Below are positions 18,033 through 26,988 of a stretch of 64,000 nt of DNA, piece after piece. Origin of the DNA: CAWBAT01 sp963810905 (GTDB taxonomy: Bacteria > Acidobacteriota > Terriglobia > Versatilivoradales > Versatilivoraceae). The first letter of the stretch is position 1, and each line of letters begins with the position of its first letter. A program made the position numbers and the translations under genes. The stretch covers positions 620,001 through 684,000 of the forward strand of contig CAWEPG010000002.1 of assembly GCA_963810905.1 (NCBI GenBank). The letters run 5' to 3'. The notes under the pieces were generated by a model. It saw nothing but the letters and a program-made list of their open reading frames with translations. It searched no databases and was not told where the DNA came from.

Positions 18033-19881
18033 TTGCCCTAGGTCGTCGCGCCGCAATTTTTTAATTACCGGCTCCACTCTCGTGTCGGGATTGCTGGCAA
18101 GCTCAACCGGCTTGCGCACGGCCATCCCGGAAGCTGCTGCTGGCACGGGGACACCCTCCTTGCAGCCGCCCTCACCCGATTGGGTGCGAGACTTGATTAT
18201 CTATGAGATCGCAACCAAGGGGTTTACCTCGCCAAATGGACCCGAGTCGGGCACCTTCAAAAGTCTTCAAGCCAGGTTGCCCTATCTTCAGGAACTGGGG
18301 ATCACGGGCATCTGGCTCAGCGGTCATTCGCTCGCTGACGCGCATCATTTCTATAACATCTGGACTCAATACGCCAACATCGAGCCGCAGACCATTGACC
18401 CTTCCCTGGGCACTCCCGAGGAATTCACAGCCCTCATCACCAACGCGCATGAGCGCGGAATCCGCCTGTTTCTAGACGTCCATGTACACGGCATTCTCAG
18501 TTTCAGTTTTTTGATCAAAGAACATCCTCATTGGTTTCGCGGCGGCAGCTGGCAGATGGCCGACTACGACTGGCGGGGCGGACACACGGATCTTGATGAC
18601 TGGTGGGTCAATGTGTGGACCGAGTATGTCACCCGGTATGGAGTGGATGGGTTTCGTCTGGACCACCGGATTTACCGGCCAGACCTTTGGGAGAGAATTC
18701 GACAAAACGCGGCTCGTGCCGGACATGAGATCGTTCTCTTCGAAGAAGATGATGCCGTGATCCCGGGAGTCACCGACTTCACTCAACATGACCGCATGCT
18801 GCGGGTCCCCCCGCCGGGCAGTCTAAACCCTCACCTGGTCCATGATATACCCGGATTTTATGATCGAATCTTTGGCAGAAAAGGATATTACCAGGTGGAG
18901 ATCCAATATGCCGATGACGGGACAAGAGTAAGCGGCGACACCAATGGCCAAGGTTTACTGCACATCCGGCTGGACGGCTTGACTGCTGACAAGATTTGCC
19001 GGCGCATCAATGATGACCATGCCGATGGAATCCCGGATATCCAGCTTACGGTTGAGAATGTGGCCTCGAAGCCCATCAAGGAAGTCGTCATCAAAGATGA
19101 TATGGGCGGGCTGTGGCAGACAACTTGGGAGAGAAACGCTCGTCTTCTGGCCGTCGAAGGGAAGCCGCCTTCACTTCAACTCTATTTAGCTACGCTTGCT
19201 CACGGCTGGCCCTGTATTCAACTGAGTTGCCACGATGAGGGTTGGGAAGGTTTCCCGGCAGACAAGAATCCTTACGTCGCTCAAGGCAGCCGCGCGTTAT
19301 TCGGTTACTCTTGCCTTTTCGCACCCATGATCCCGATTTTCTTTGCAGGTGAAGAATTTGATGCGACGTACCGCCCGATCCCCTGGCTATCCGCTCACCT
19401 ATTTGGCGGGCAGGATCTTGGCAAGGGTCGCTGGCTCTACGGAACCATGCTCGACTGGAATGAGTTACAGAGCCCAGAGCACGCCTCCATGTTCGAAGAT
19501 GTGAGGACGATGATTGCCGTCCGCAAGCAGGAAGCCTCGGTCTTGGCTCTACCCTCTGCTAACAAAGAACCCCATCTGATCGCGGTGCCTTGCGAACCAG
19601 ACATCGCTGTTCCGGTTCCTTATATCCGATGGAATGATCGCGCGGCAGTCCTGGTAGTCGCGAATAGAAATACGACGCAAGATGCTCATCTCAAGTTGCA
19701 AGTTCCGCTTAAGGAAATGGGAATGGCGGGGCATTCTAACTATAAAGTCACCGAACTCTGGCCTGGAGGCGGAAGCAAGACCTTCACAGAAAAAGACTTG
19801 GGGGAGCTTGCATTAATGGTTCAACGCGACAAGACCCCAGGAGGTGGCCTCCGTGTCATCAAGATTCAGGGGAACTCTTGA
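18013..19881 (+). CDS. Tat-exported GH13-like (alpha-amylase superfamily) enzyme
   Basis: 622 residues from GTG 18013 (GGAG nine bases upstream, inside the previous gene); TTG 17995 is possible. The SSRRNFLITGSTLVSG segment is a Tat signal. The GH13 TIM barrel begins at DLIIYEIATKGF, with YLQELGITGIWLSG (beta2), GIRLFLDVHVHG (region I), YGVDGFRLDHR (region II; Asp217 as nucleophile), IVLFEEDD (region III; Glu244) and QLSCHDEGW (region IV, HD), so the catalytic triad is complete. The usual HN of region I (DxVxNH) is VHVHG, and domain B is unusual, so this is not an ordinary amylase. It could be a trans-glycosidase or act on a non-starch glucan. Confidence 0.8.
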   Translation: MGKNLSNCPRSSRRNFLITGSTLVSGLLASSTGLRTAIPEAAAGTGTPSLQPPSPDWVRDLIIYEIATKGFTSPNGPESGTFKSLQARLPYLQELGITGIWLSGHSLADAHHFYNIWTQYANIEPQTIDPSLGTPEEFTALITNAHERGIRLFLDVHVHGILSFSFLIKEHPHWFRGGSWQMADYDWRGGHTDLDDWWVNVWTEYVTRYGVDGFRLDHRIYRPDLWERIRQNAARAGHEIVLFEEDDAVIPGVTDFTQHDRMLRVPPPGSLNPHLVHDIPGFYDRIFGRKGYYQVEIQYADDGTRVSGDTNGQGLLHIRLDGLTADKICRRINDDHADGIPDIQLTVENVASKPIKEVVIKDDMGGLWQTTWERNARLLAVEGKPPSLQLYLATLAHGWPCIQLSCHDEGWEGFPADKNPYVAQGSRALFGYSCLFAPMIPIFFAGEEFDATYRPIPWLSAHLFGGQDLGKGRWLYGTMLDWNELQSPEHASMFEDVRTMIAVRKQEASVLALPSANKEPHLIAVPCEPDIAVPVPYIRWNDRAAVLVVANRNTTQDAHLKLQVPLKEMGMAGHSNYKVTELWPGGGSKTFTEKDLGELALMVQRDKTPGGGLRVIKIQGNS

Positions 19882-20112
19882 GGAGACGACGATACTCTGC
19901 TTGGCTGAAAAATTCCTATTTCTTCTTTCGTATTAAGCACATAAGTGGGGCCTGAGAATAACGACTAGTTTTCTCGATGTTATACTAATAATGCGTAGTT
20001 TTTGAAGATGCTGATGACACATCAGGCGATAGAGGAATGACTTGCAGCCAAGAACTGGTTAGCCATAGGAGGGTAATCAAGGTGAAAGCGACATTGGAGG
20101 AGGCATTAAGAC

Positions 20113-20175
20113 CACTCCCCTCTTGGGAGGGGAAGAGGGCTTTAGCTCTCAGGGGTGGGTAAAATTCCTGAATGG
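20113..20175. repeat. CTCTCCC-type palindrome (copy 5) with extended tail
   Basis: ACTCCCCTCTTGGGAGGGG followed by TTTAGCTCTCAGGGGTGGG and TAAAATTCC. The tail recurs almost exactly at 28983-29020. It lies in the 379-bp gap before the pirin gene; the rest of the gap shows nothing recognisable. Confidence 0.7.
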
Positions 20176-20260
20176 GTTGATGAAAAGGATTACCTAACCA
20201 TGCTGTTTGGCGGCACAACTCACAAAGTAAAGTCTGACAGTAACAACCACAGGAGGAGCA

Positions 20261-21167
20261 ATGTCGATACGACCGATTAAGCGAATCACCCAGTCCCAGC
20301 CCACAATCGAAGGCGCAGGGGTACATCTGCGTCGCGCGTTTGGTTTTGGAAAAACGAGCGACTTTGATCCATTTCTGTTGCTCGACGACTTCCGCAATGA
20401 AAACCCTGAAGATTATCTCGCCGGGTTTCCGTGGCACCCACATCGAGGCATCGAAACCATCACCTATGTTCTCGCGGGAAATGTGAGTCACGGTGACAGC
20501 CTCGGGAATAAGGGGACGTTAGGGGCCGGTGATGTGCAGTGGATGACCGCAGGCAGCGGGATTCTCCATCAAGAAATGCCTAAAGGAGATGGCAAGGGCC
20601 GAATGCACGGCTTCCAACTCTGGGCAAATCTGCCCGCTTCGCTGAAGATGACGGCTCCGCGCTACCAGGACGTCTTGTCCGGTGATATCCCGGTAGTCGT
20701 GGACGATGACGACACCACCGTCCGCATCGTCTGTGGGAGTTTCTGGGGAAAGAAAGGCCCGGTAGAAGGGAGTCGCCGCGGATCCGCGTTATCTGGACGT
20801 CTGGGTGCCCCCCGGTCGACGAAAGACACTGCCTGTCGAGACGAACCGGCATGCGTTTGCTTATGTGTTTGAAGGGGCAGGCAGATTCCGCGACGCCTCC
20901 GAACCGAGGGCTGTCAAAACGGAAAAGGTTGGATCAGCGGACAAGACAACAATCGATGAGACCGGGAATCGATCCCTCGTGCTTTTCGACACAGGCGATG
21001 AAGTGACGGTGCAAGCGGGAGACGCTGGGATCCGGTTCCTGTTGGTCTCGGGAAAGCCGCTTGAGGAGCCGGTTGCCTGGCGGGGCCCAATCGTGATGAA
21101 TACGGAAGAAGAATTGCGGCAAGCCTACGCCGAGCTCCACAATGGCACATTTCTCAAGGGGCGTTGA
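20261..21167 (+). CDS. Pirin family protein (bicupin), one apparent frameshift
   Basis: About 300 residues across two frames (20261-20770 and 20772-21167), as in pirins. N-terminal cupin metal ligands are visible in GFPWHPHRGIETITYVLAG and the later GILHQEMP; the C-terminal cupin holds LPVETNRHAFAYVFEGAG. At the junction one base of the GGG at 20768-20770 is in excess: removing it gives VEGVAADPRYLDVWVPPG, the expected family sequence. The start has AGGAGG four bases upstream. Bacterial pirins are iron-binding cytoplasmic proteins, some with quercetinase activity; the role here is unknown. Frame repair by a single base suggests a sequencing error. Confidence 0.88.
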
Positions 21168-21229
21168 TCTGGGATTTGGATTTTCTTGCTTTTAGTTCTA
21201 CTCGGATGCTTCACCTGGATTGGATAAGG

Positions 21230-21935
21230 GCCGAGTTCCACAAGGCTAGACGAGAATTACGCCGTGGGTGTGGTCCTGGGACATCACCAAGCTGCTGGGT
21301 CCGGCCAAGTGGACTTACTTCTACCTCTACGTCATTCTGGACATCTTCAGCCGTTATGTCGTCGGTTGGATGGTGGCCACCCGGGAGAGTGCGACTCTGG
21401 CTGAGAAGTTGATTCGGGAAACCTGCCAGAAACAAAGCATTGTTCCGGGGCAGTTGACCGTGCATGCGGATCGGGGTTCGTCGATGACCTCCCGGCCGGT
21501 GGCCCTGTTACTGGCCGATCTGGGAGTCACCAAAACCCACAGCCGGCCTTACAACTCCAATGACAATCCGTTCTCCGAGTCCCACTTCAAAACGCTCAAG
21601 TACCGGCCCGAGTTCTCCGATCGTTTTGGTTCCATCCAGGACTCCCGGATTTTCTGCCAACAGTTTTTTGCCTGGTACAACACCGCGCATCATCATTCCG
21701 CCATCGGCTGGTTGACTCCCCAGGTCGTTCATTACGGTCAGGCCGCTGAAGTGTCGGCCGCCCGGCAGAAGGTATTGGATCAGGCGTTCCGGATCAATCC
21801 GGAACGCTTCGTTCGCAAAATGCCGGAGTCCCCACGACTTCCTGACAAAGTCTGGATCAACCCTCCAGAACCGAGGAGCCAGAGTGATGGATCGCTACAC
21901 TAAATTCTTTAAGCAGGTGTCTCAAAATCATTGAC
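21230..21935 (+). mobile_element. 5'-truncated insertion sequence remnant
   Basis: Contains only the 3' part of an IS3-type transposase, then GTGTCTCAAAATCATTGACA at 21915-21934, which looks like a terminal inverted repeat. The left side is cut off at a GGGCCGAGTTCCACAAGGC repeat (21229-21247) of the GGAGGGC family, so neither a left end nor orfA is present. Confidence 0.6.
21268..21903 (+). CDS. IS3-type transposase, integrase-core C-terminal fragment
   Basis: 211 residues of an rve-type DDE integrase core: first Asp in VWSWDITKL (the frame opens right before it), second Asp in LTVHADRGSSM, and Glu in NDNPFSESHFKTLKY, followed by the usual helical end with AHHHSAIGWLTP. All three catalytic acids are kept, but the N-terminal helix-turn-helix portion is absent and the apparent GTG start lacks a ribosome site. 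It is an inactive remnant next to the frameshifted pirin and the accessory stretch that follows. Confidence 0.85.
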   Translation: MWSWDITKLLGPAKWTYFYLYVILDIFSRYVVGWMVATRESATLAEKLIRETCQKQSIVPGQLTVHADRGSSMTSRPVALLLADLGVTKTHSRPYNSNDNPFSESHFKTLKYRPEFSDRFGSIQDSRIFCQQFFAWYNTAHHHSAIGWLTPQVVHYGQAAEVSAARQKVLDQAFRINPERFVRKMPESPRLPDKVWINPPEPRSQSDGSLH

Positions 21936-22022
21936 ACGCTCCCCAGCACGACCAACTTGTTACAATTGAAAACCCATAGGTTGCCGCGTCCGTCGCAAAC
22001 GCGAGCGGCTTCCTTCAAACGT

Positions 22023-22095
22023 CGCTATCCGAAGTGACCGGCGGTCCGCATTTCGTCAAGCCTCTGCCTCACGGCGCCGGTCACTCCAGATAGCG
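22023..22095. repeat. Long imperfect palindrome, attC-like
   Basis: Arms CGCTATCCGAAGTGACCGGC (22023-22042) and GCCGGTCACTCCAGATAGCG (22076-22095) pair with two mismatches around a 33-base loop. The outer bases AAACGT and ACGTTT extend the symmetry. Size and layout recall integron attC sites, but the core GTTRRRY site is not clean and no integrase is present. The rest of the 461-bp gap 21904-22364 holds no gene. Confidence 0.45.
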
Positions 22096-22364
22096 TTCTA
22101 ACGTTTATGAGGGCGGATCCGTTATAGGCTTGGAAGGGGTAGGATGGCGGTTACTCGCCAACTGACACTCGGGATCCGGTTCCAATAAATGACACATGAT
22201 AAAGTTTTATTGACTCGCACGAAAGGCATCACCTTCAATTTTCCATGGTTGTCTGCCGCTCGCGGTTCGACGACGGCCGCCATTGGCCACAGCGCTGTTC
22301 TGCCTCTGTTGATGAAGTTAAAGGGGCTTACTGGGTTCGACCGGCAAGAATGAGATTGCGGCTG

Positions 22365-24293
22365 TTAACAATTTGGTATGCACAGGTTCGTGCGGCGCAG
22401 CAGATCCTTGTAACGTGGATCCGAACGGAGTGGATCGAACATCGGGTTTGTCTTTATGTACCCGACACTCACTATTGAGTGGTCCTCATATGCTTTTTCC
22501 AGCCACTTGAATGCCTCGTCTTTATCTTCTAGGCCGGCATAGATTTTGGCCATCCATATTGGTGAAACATACTGCTGTCGGGACAACCCTTTCAACTGAT
22601 CCAGCAGCTTATGCGCGTCTGCTCTTCTGCCCGTCACCGCATAGCCATATCCGAGACCGGTTGTTGCGATTAGATTGTCCGGTGCGACCGCCGCGGCCTT
22701 TTCAAATTCGGCCATACCTTCCTTAAACATGGATTTCTTCGTATATGCCATGCCGCGGAAGTAGTAAGCGTCGACGTTGTCCGGATCCAGCTCGAGCACT
22801 TTTTGTCCTTGCTCTATCGTTTTGTCAAACTGCCGGTTCAGGAAGAATTCATAACCCAGGTCGACGTTGGGCCCGAGCGAGATCGGGTCAAACTCCAATG
22901 TTCGTTTCGTCTCGGCGATCGCTTCGTCAAGCCGTCCGGCCTGCCATAAAGCTGCTGCGCGGAATCTATGCGCCTCTGGATAGCTCGGATTCAGTTCGAT
23001 GGCTCGCTGGAACTCTTTGTCGGCACCGGACCAATCCCAGTCATAGCTTGCTTTGACTAATGCCAGGGATGTGTGAGCCTCCGCAAGTGTGTCATCCAAT
23101 TCCAATGTCTTCAGCGCTGCCTCCTTGGCCTTTAGAAAACCCTCCTTTGCTGGAATGAAGCCCGTTGCTAGCGAGCTGTAGCAATCGGCTATGCCCGAAT
23201 ACGCCTGCGCGTAGGTTGGATCTTTTGCGATGGCTTGCTGAAAATATTCAATGCCCTTATTGAATCCTTCCTCTGTGCCCTTGTTCCACCAGAAACGGCC
23301 CTTCAGATAATCCTCGTAGGCCTCGGAATTGACGGTATAGATTCTGGTCAAGCGTTTCCGATCCTCGCCGGTCAAGTGCGGCCGCAGGCTTTTGGAGATT
23401 TCCTGGACAATGACTTCCTGCAACGCACGAACATCGGCGAGCGCTCGCTCGTATTCTGCACCCCGGATTTGTGATCCTCTCGCAACATCGATTAACTCTA
23501 TCCGGACGATCAACTTGTCACCGCGCTGCAGCAGGCGGCCCGTAAGTACAGCGCGAACGTGCAAATCGCGGCCGAGTTGTAGCGGGTCTGCGTCTTTTCC
23601 CTTCAAACGAAAGACCGTGCTGCGAGCCGTAACGTGCAATCCGGGAAGCTGCGCGAGTCTGTCGATCAGACTCTCCGTGATCCCGTCCGTCAAATATTCG
23701 GTATCCGGAGCGCCACTGGAATTCACGAACGGCAAAACGGCCACCGACTCTATGACATTTGAACTTTGAAACGATCTGAAATACCAAGCCGCCGGTACCA
23801 GCGCCGCCACCAAAGCGACCCCGACGAGGAAGGCTATCCGAATGCCCGGCACCGAGCGGGCTTTGTGAGAACGATCTGGTGCTGGCTCCTGCAGCGGTGG
23901 CTTGTCCTCGAACAGATTTCTCGAATGTGCTATCTCGTCCGGTAATAGTCGCACCGGTCCGATAAAACGGTATCCTTGCCGAGGTACTGTTTCGATGAAC
24001 TCGACGTCCTCGCCTAAAGCCTTTCGCAGGACGGAGATGTTGTTCGTCAGGCTCCCTTCTTCAACAAAGCTGTCGGACCAGAGCGTGCTAAGAAATTCGT
24101 CTTTCTCCAGCAAGCGCCCGGCATTGCGCACGAGCAGTGTCAGAGTGTCGAACGCCTTCGGAGTGAGCTGGATGATCTGATTGTCGCGCTGCAACTTACG
24201 TTCGGCAGGGTCTAGGCGGAACGGACCGAATTCGTAGACTTGCCGTGATTCCCGACTCGGAATCGCACTGTCAGGGCCGAGTGGATTGCCCAC
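22365..24293 (-). CDS. ToxR-type winged-helix regulator with membrane anchor and TPR sensor domain
   Basis: 642 residues. Residues about 18-112 form an OmpR/ToxR DNA-binding winged helix (FGPFRLDPAERKL...LTPKAFDTLTLLVRNAGRLLEKDEFL...FIETVPRQGYRF). A single membrane segment follows (about 148-168, IAFLVGVALVAALVPAAWYF), then a CadC/adenylate-cyclase-like domain (SVAVLPFVNSSGAPDTEYLTDGITESLIDRLAQ) and at least six TPR repeats (about 320-600). It probably senses an envelope signal or protein partner and regulates transcription from the membrane. The start is GTG with AAGGAGG upstream. It is divergent from the secreted protein at 24506, a likely target. This architecture is very common in Acidobacteriota. 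Confidence 0.9.
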   Translation of the reverse strand: MGNPLGPDSAIPSRESRQVYEFGPFRLDPAERKLQRDNQIIQLTPKAFDTLTLLVRNAGRLLEKDEFLSTLWSDSFVEEGSLTNNISVLRKALGEDVEFIETVPRQGYRFIGPVRLLPDEIAHSRNLFEDKPPLQEPAPDRSHKARSVPGIRIAFLVGVALVAALVPAAWYFRSFQSSNVIESVAVLPFVNSSGAPDTEYLTDGITESLIDRLAQLPGLHVTARSTVFRLKGKDADPLQLGRDLHVRAVLTGRLLQRGDKLIVRIELIDVARGSQIRGAEYERALADVRALQEVIVQEISKSLRPHLTGEDRKRLTRIYTVNSEAYEDYLKGRFWWNKGTEEGFNKGIEYFQQAIAKDPTYAQAYSGIADCYSSLATGFIPAKEGFLKAKEAALKTLELDDTLAEAHTSLALVKASYDWDWSGADKEFQRAIELNPSYPEAHRFRAAALWQAGRLDEAIAETKRTLEFDPISLGPNVDLGYEFFLNRQFDKTIEQGQKVLELDPDNVDAYYFRGMAYTKKSMFKEGMAEFEKAAAVAPDNLIATTGLGYGYAVTGRRADAHKLLDQLKGLSRQQYVSPIWMAKIYAGLEDKDEAFKWLEKAYEDHSIVSVGYIKTNPMFDPLRSDPRYKDLLRRTNLCIPNC

Positions 24294-24505
24294 AGATTCA
24301 GAACCTCCTTGTGGTTGTGTTTACTCTACCAAGCTTCTTCTCACAGTGCTTTTAGAAAACTTTGAGAGTTTTGTGATCGCACTTAGAGGACTTCCAGACC
24401 GTTCATGCATTACATGGGAGGAACAGTGGGGAAGCCGGACACAGCACCGCATTATACTCCCCGCGGCTTGGCTGAGTCCAAAGAACCCTCACAAAAGGAG
24501 AAAAT

Positions 24506-25024
24506 ATGTTTAGCAATTCAGTTTCAAATCGAACATTCGGCGTAATTTCCGTGGCATTGCTGTTCGCAGTAGCCGTAATGACCGTTGCTCTGAGGACCAT
24601 AACGGTCTTAGCGGAAGACAGTGATGGGCGAACGGGAACGATCCATGTGATCAAGGATTGTACGGATTACAAAGGCAACGCTGGCGACTACTGCACGATC
24701 GTGTCCTCTAACCTTCCCAGTATTCCGCCTGGTTCGCATGTTTTCTATACGCAGGCTGCCCTTTCCGCAAACCCGGACAATCCGTTTGCCACTGAGTACC
24801 AATACATTTCTCTGGACAGTAACGTCGTGCTTCACGTAGCGACCGGTGACTATGCCGTCGGCCGTTGCACGTTGAATCCGGATGGTGCCACAGGGCTTTG
24901 CACGTTTTCCGACGGAACCGGCCCACTGGCCGGGTTCACCGCCCGTGTCGATGTGTCATATGCTGGCGGAAATAATTACGCGTGGGACGGCCGGTACAGC
25001 TTCAGTCCGAAGCCTGCAAAATAG
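24506..25024 (+). CDS. Secreted allene-oxide-cyclase-barrel-like protein
   Basis: 172 residues with an N-terminal export segment (FGVISVALLFAVAVMTVALR, Ala-type cleavage near LAED). The mature part has four Cys and a beta-rich pattern ending in CTFSDGTGPLAGFTARVDVSY...YAWDGRYSFS, which resembles the AOC-like/dirigent beta-barrel (GTG-L-GF and WDG-Y-F motifs). Plant proteins with this fold steer radical coupling or cyclisation; bacterial members have no assigned role. AGGAG lies seven bases before the ATG. It is transcribed away from the ToxR/TPR regulator, which may control it. Confidence 0.7.
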   Translation: MFSNSVSNRTFGVISVALLFAVAVMTVALRTITVLAEDSDGRTGTIHVIKDCTDYKGNAGDYCTIVSSNLPSIPPGSHVFYTQAALSANPDNPFATEYQYISLDSNVVLHVATGDYAVGRCTLNPDGATGLCTFSDGTGPLAGFTARVDVSYAGGNNYAWDGRYSFSPKPAK

Positions 25025-25100
25025 TGGAAGCACCGACGGCAGTTGCAGAAGGTATGTAATCTAGAGCTGATATTCAAGGGGGTCCTACTCGTTCGCCATC

Positions 25101-25117
25101 AGCCCCTATAGGGGCGA
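25101..25117. repeat. REP-like palindrome of the RAYT-associated family
   Basis: AGCCCCTATAGGGGCGA, followed by TCTATTTATAG, matches the CCCCTAG/CGGGGCG units around the transposase at 848. With the next repeat it fills most of the 304-bp gap after the AOC-like gene. Confidence 0.6.
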
Positions 25118-25153
25118 TCTATTTATAGAATGAATATAACGCAAGAATTCAAT

Positions 25154-25207
25154 TCACCCTCTCCCCAAAGCGGGAGAGGGTGGTCCGTCAGGACCGGGTG
25201 AGGGGGC
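25154..25207. repeat. CTCTCCC-type dispersed palindrome (copy 6)
   Basis: CACCCTCTCCCC AAAGCGGGAGAGGGTGG followed by a second small palindrome GGTCCGTCAGGACC and GGGTGAGGGGG. It lies between convergent genes. Confidence 0.8.
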
Positions 25208-25328
25208 TTCACGCCGTGGCTTCGCCGTGATTTCTACATTCCCCTCGTCATAAAAGGGGTGGTGGTTCTTTCTCTGCTCCCCTGTAGTCGCCGTCTCTTC
25301 ACCCTCACACATCGGGACCAGCGAGTGC

Positions 25329-26537
25329 TCAAAGGGGCCGAATCCCGCGGGCCAGCAGTCCCACCAAGGCTCCTCCAAGAACAAGCCACATGGAATTGAA
25401 GCGAATACTCGCAAGTAGGATTAGGCTTAACGCCAGCAAAAGAACACTCGTCATATCCACCAAGGTAGCCTTAGCAAGCTGCCAGGTCACTACGGTCATC
25501 AAGGCGAGAGAGGCCGCATTGACGCCATCAAGAAAAGCTCCAGCGGTCAAGGATCGTCGCAGCCGGGGAACCAGCGGGCCACTCACAGCCACAAAAAGAA
25601 ATGCGGGAAGAAAGATACCAAGGGTTGCGACGGTAGCTCCCGGAGCCCCTCCGAGGACGTACCCGATGAACGTGGCGGTCGTAAAGACCGGGCCCGGAGT
25701 CGCCTGGCCGATGGCGATGGCGTCCAACAGTTGTGATTCGCTCAGCCAATGCCAGCGCTCTACGAGATCGGCACGCAAAAACGCCAGGAGCACATAGCCG
25801 CTTCCGAATAGCACGGAGCCGACTTTAAGAAAGAACAGAAACAGCGGCCATAATGAGAAAGAAACAGCCGTCGTGACGCTTCCGGCAACTCCCCCCGTTG
25901 AAGCCAGCGCCAAGGGTGAGCCAGCAAAGAACGAAGCTAGTCCTGGACCGCGCTTCCGGCTGATGATCCCCGCTTGAAGAGCGACCCCCACTCCACATCC
26001 CAAAAGGATAAGCAACTCGTGGATCCGAAGAAAGCTGAGGGCCACGCCCGTTATAGCCACCATTCCCAGAAATCTGGTTTTGAGGGCGGAACGCCCGAGT
26101 CCCCAAAGGGCTTGCAGAATAATCGCAATCATCACCGGCTTCACGCCATATAAAATCCCGGCAATCTCCGGAAGCGAGCCATAGTGGACGTAGGCCCAGG
26201 CAAAAGCAGAGACGATGAAAACGGCGGGGAGAATGAAACAACTTCCAGCTACGAGCAGCCCTGGCCAACCAGCCTGTCGATGTCCAATATGGATTGCCAA
26301 TTCCGTCGAGTTGGGCCCGGGAATGAGGTTCGTGGCGCCCAGAAGATCCAGGAACTCCTCCCGGGACAACCAGCGACGGCGGCGAACAACCTCTGCCTCC
26401 ATCATGGCGATGTGTGCCGCCGGGCCGCCAAAGGCGATGCTCCCCAACTTGAGAAAGAGGAAAGCAATTTCTTTCAGGGATGCGTTTCGAGCGGCTGGAA
26501 GCGGAGTTCCGCCCCTGACATCTTCAGGCTCTGTCAT
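25329..26537 (-). CDS. chrA: Chromate transporter family protein (CHR)
   Basis: 402 residues from ATG 26537; the frame extends to GTG 26591, but this start overlaps the DoxX stop by 14 bases, as expected for coupled genes. It is a two-domain CHR protein. The first half has KLGSIAFGGPAAHIAMM and TNLIPGPNSTELAIHIG, the second KVGSVLFGSGYVLLAF and IAIGQATPGPVFTTATFIG, that is, the duplicated FGG/PGP motifs of the family, with about ten membrane helices. CHR proteins exchange chromate and sulfate-like anions across the inner membrane; actual export activity is inferred. It is last of the PadR-hemerythrin-DoxX-ChrA operon. Confidence 0.92.
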   Translation of the reverse strand: MTEPEDVRGGTPLPAARNASLKEIAFLFLKLGSIAFGGPAAHIAMMEAEVVRRRRWLSREEFLDLLGATNLIPGPNSTELAIHIGHRQAGWPGLLVAGSCFILPAVFIVSAFAWAYVHYGSLPEIAGILYGVKPVMIAIILQALWGLGRSALKTRFLGMVAITGVALSFLRIHELLILLGCGVGVALQAGIISRKRGPGLASFFAGSPLALASTGGVAGSVTTAVSFSLWPLFLFFLKVGSVLFGSGYVLLAFLRADLVERWHWLSESQLLDAIAIGQATPGPVFTTATFIGYVLGGAPGATVATLGIFLPAFLFVAVSGPLVPRLRRSLTAGAFLDGVNAASLALMTVVTWQLAKATLVDMTSVLLLALSLILLASIRFNSMWLVLGGALVGLLARGIRPL

Positions 26538-26979
26538 GCCAACCTGCCGGGCTTGAACCCAAGTGGTTGTCCATTGACCATCGTCCTGCACCCATCACGA
26601 GTAAAAAAATAGAACCCAGCAGCATCGACCAATCCGTGCGAGCTTCGTGGGCCATGGCCCAGAACCCTTTGTGAACAAGCATGGGTAACTTAGTGGTGCT
26701 GATGGCGGTCAGCATGACGACGATCAAAGGAATAGCTGCCAACCGCGTCAGCAGGCCGATGATTACTAAAATGCCGCAAATGATCTCGAACACACCGACC
26801 AATGGAGCCGTAAACTCAGGCGCTGGAATCCCAATCTTGGCGAAGCGCCCCACACCCAGCTCGCCTGAGAACAGAAACTTCTGAATACCCTCCGAGAGGA
26901 ATACAGCGCCTACCATAAGGCGGATGAGGACTGTCACGGCAGGCGCGTTCGTTCTCATAATGATTTGAATGACTGACAT
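26524..26979 (-). CDS. DoxX family membrane protein
   Basis: 151 residues and four membrane helices. LIRLMVGAVFLSEGIQKFLF and GVFEIICGILVIIGLLTRLAAIPL are the two conserved DoxX stretches. These inner-membrane proteins are linked to thiol/redox and oxidative-stress functions, but most are uncharacterised. GAGAGGAACCG precedes the ATG. The stop overlaps the chrA start, and the hemerythrin gene ends nine bases upstream, so it is part of one transcript. Confidence 0.9.
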   Translation of the reverse strand: MSVIQIIMRTNAPAVTVLIRLMVGAVFLSEGIQKFLFSGELGVGRFAKIGIPAPEFTAPLVGVFEIICGILVIIGLLTRLAAIPLIVVMLTAISTTKLPMLVHKGFWAMAHEARTDWSMLLGSIFLLVMGAGRWSMDNHLGSSPAGWHDRA

Positions 26980-26988
26980 CGGTTCCTC

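Noticed and set aside
19985..20491. 168-residue minus-strand frame overlapping the pirin gene
   Set aside because: Mostly antisense to the conserved pirin coding sequence and a palindromic repeat; no ribosome site and no family-like residues.
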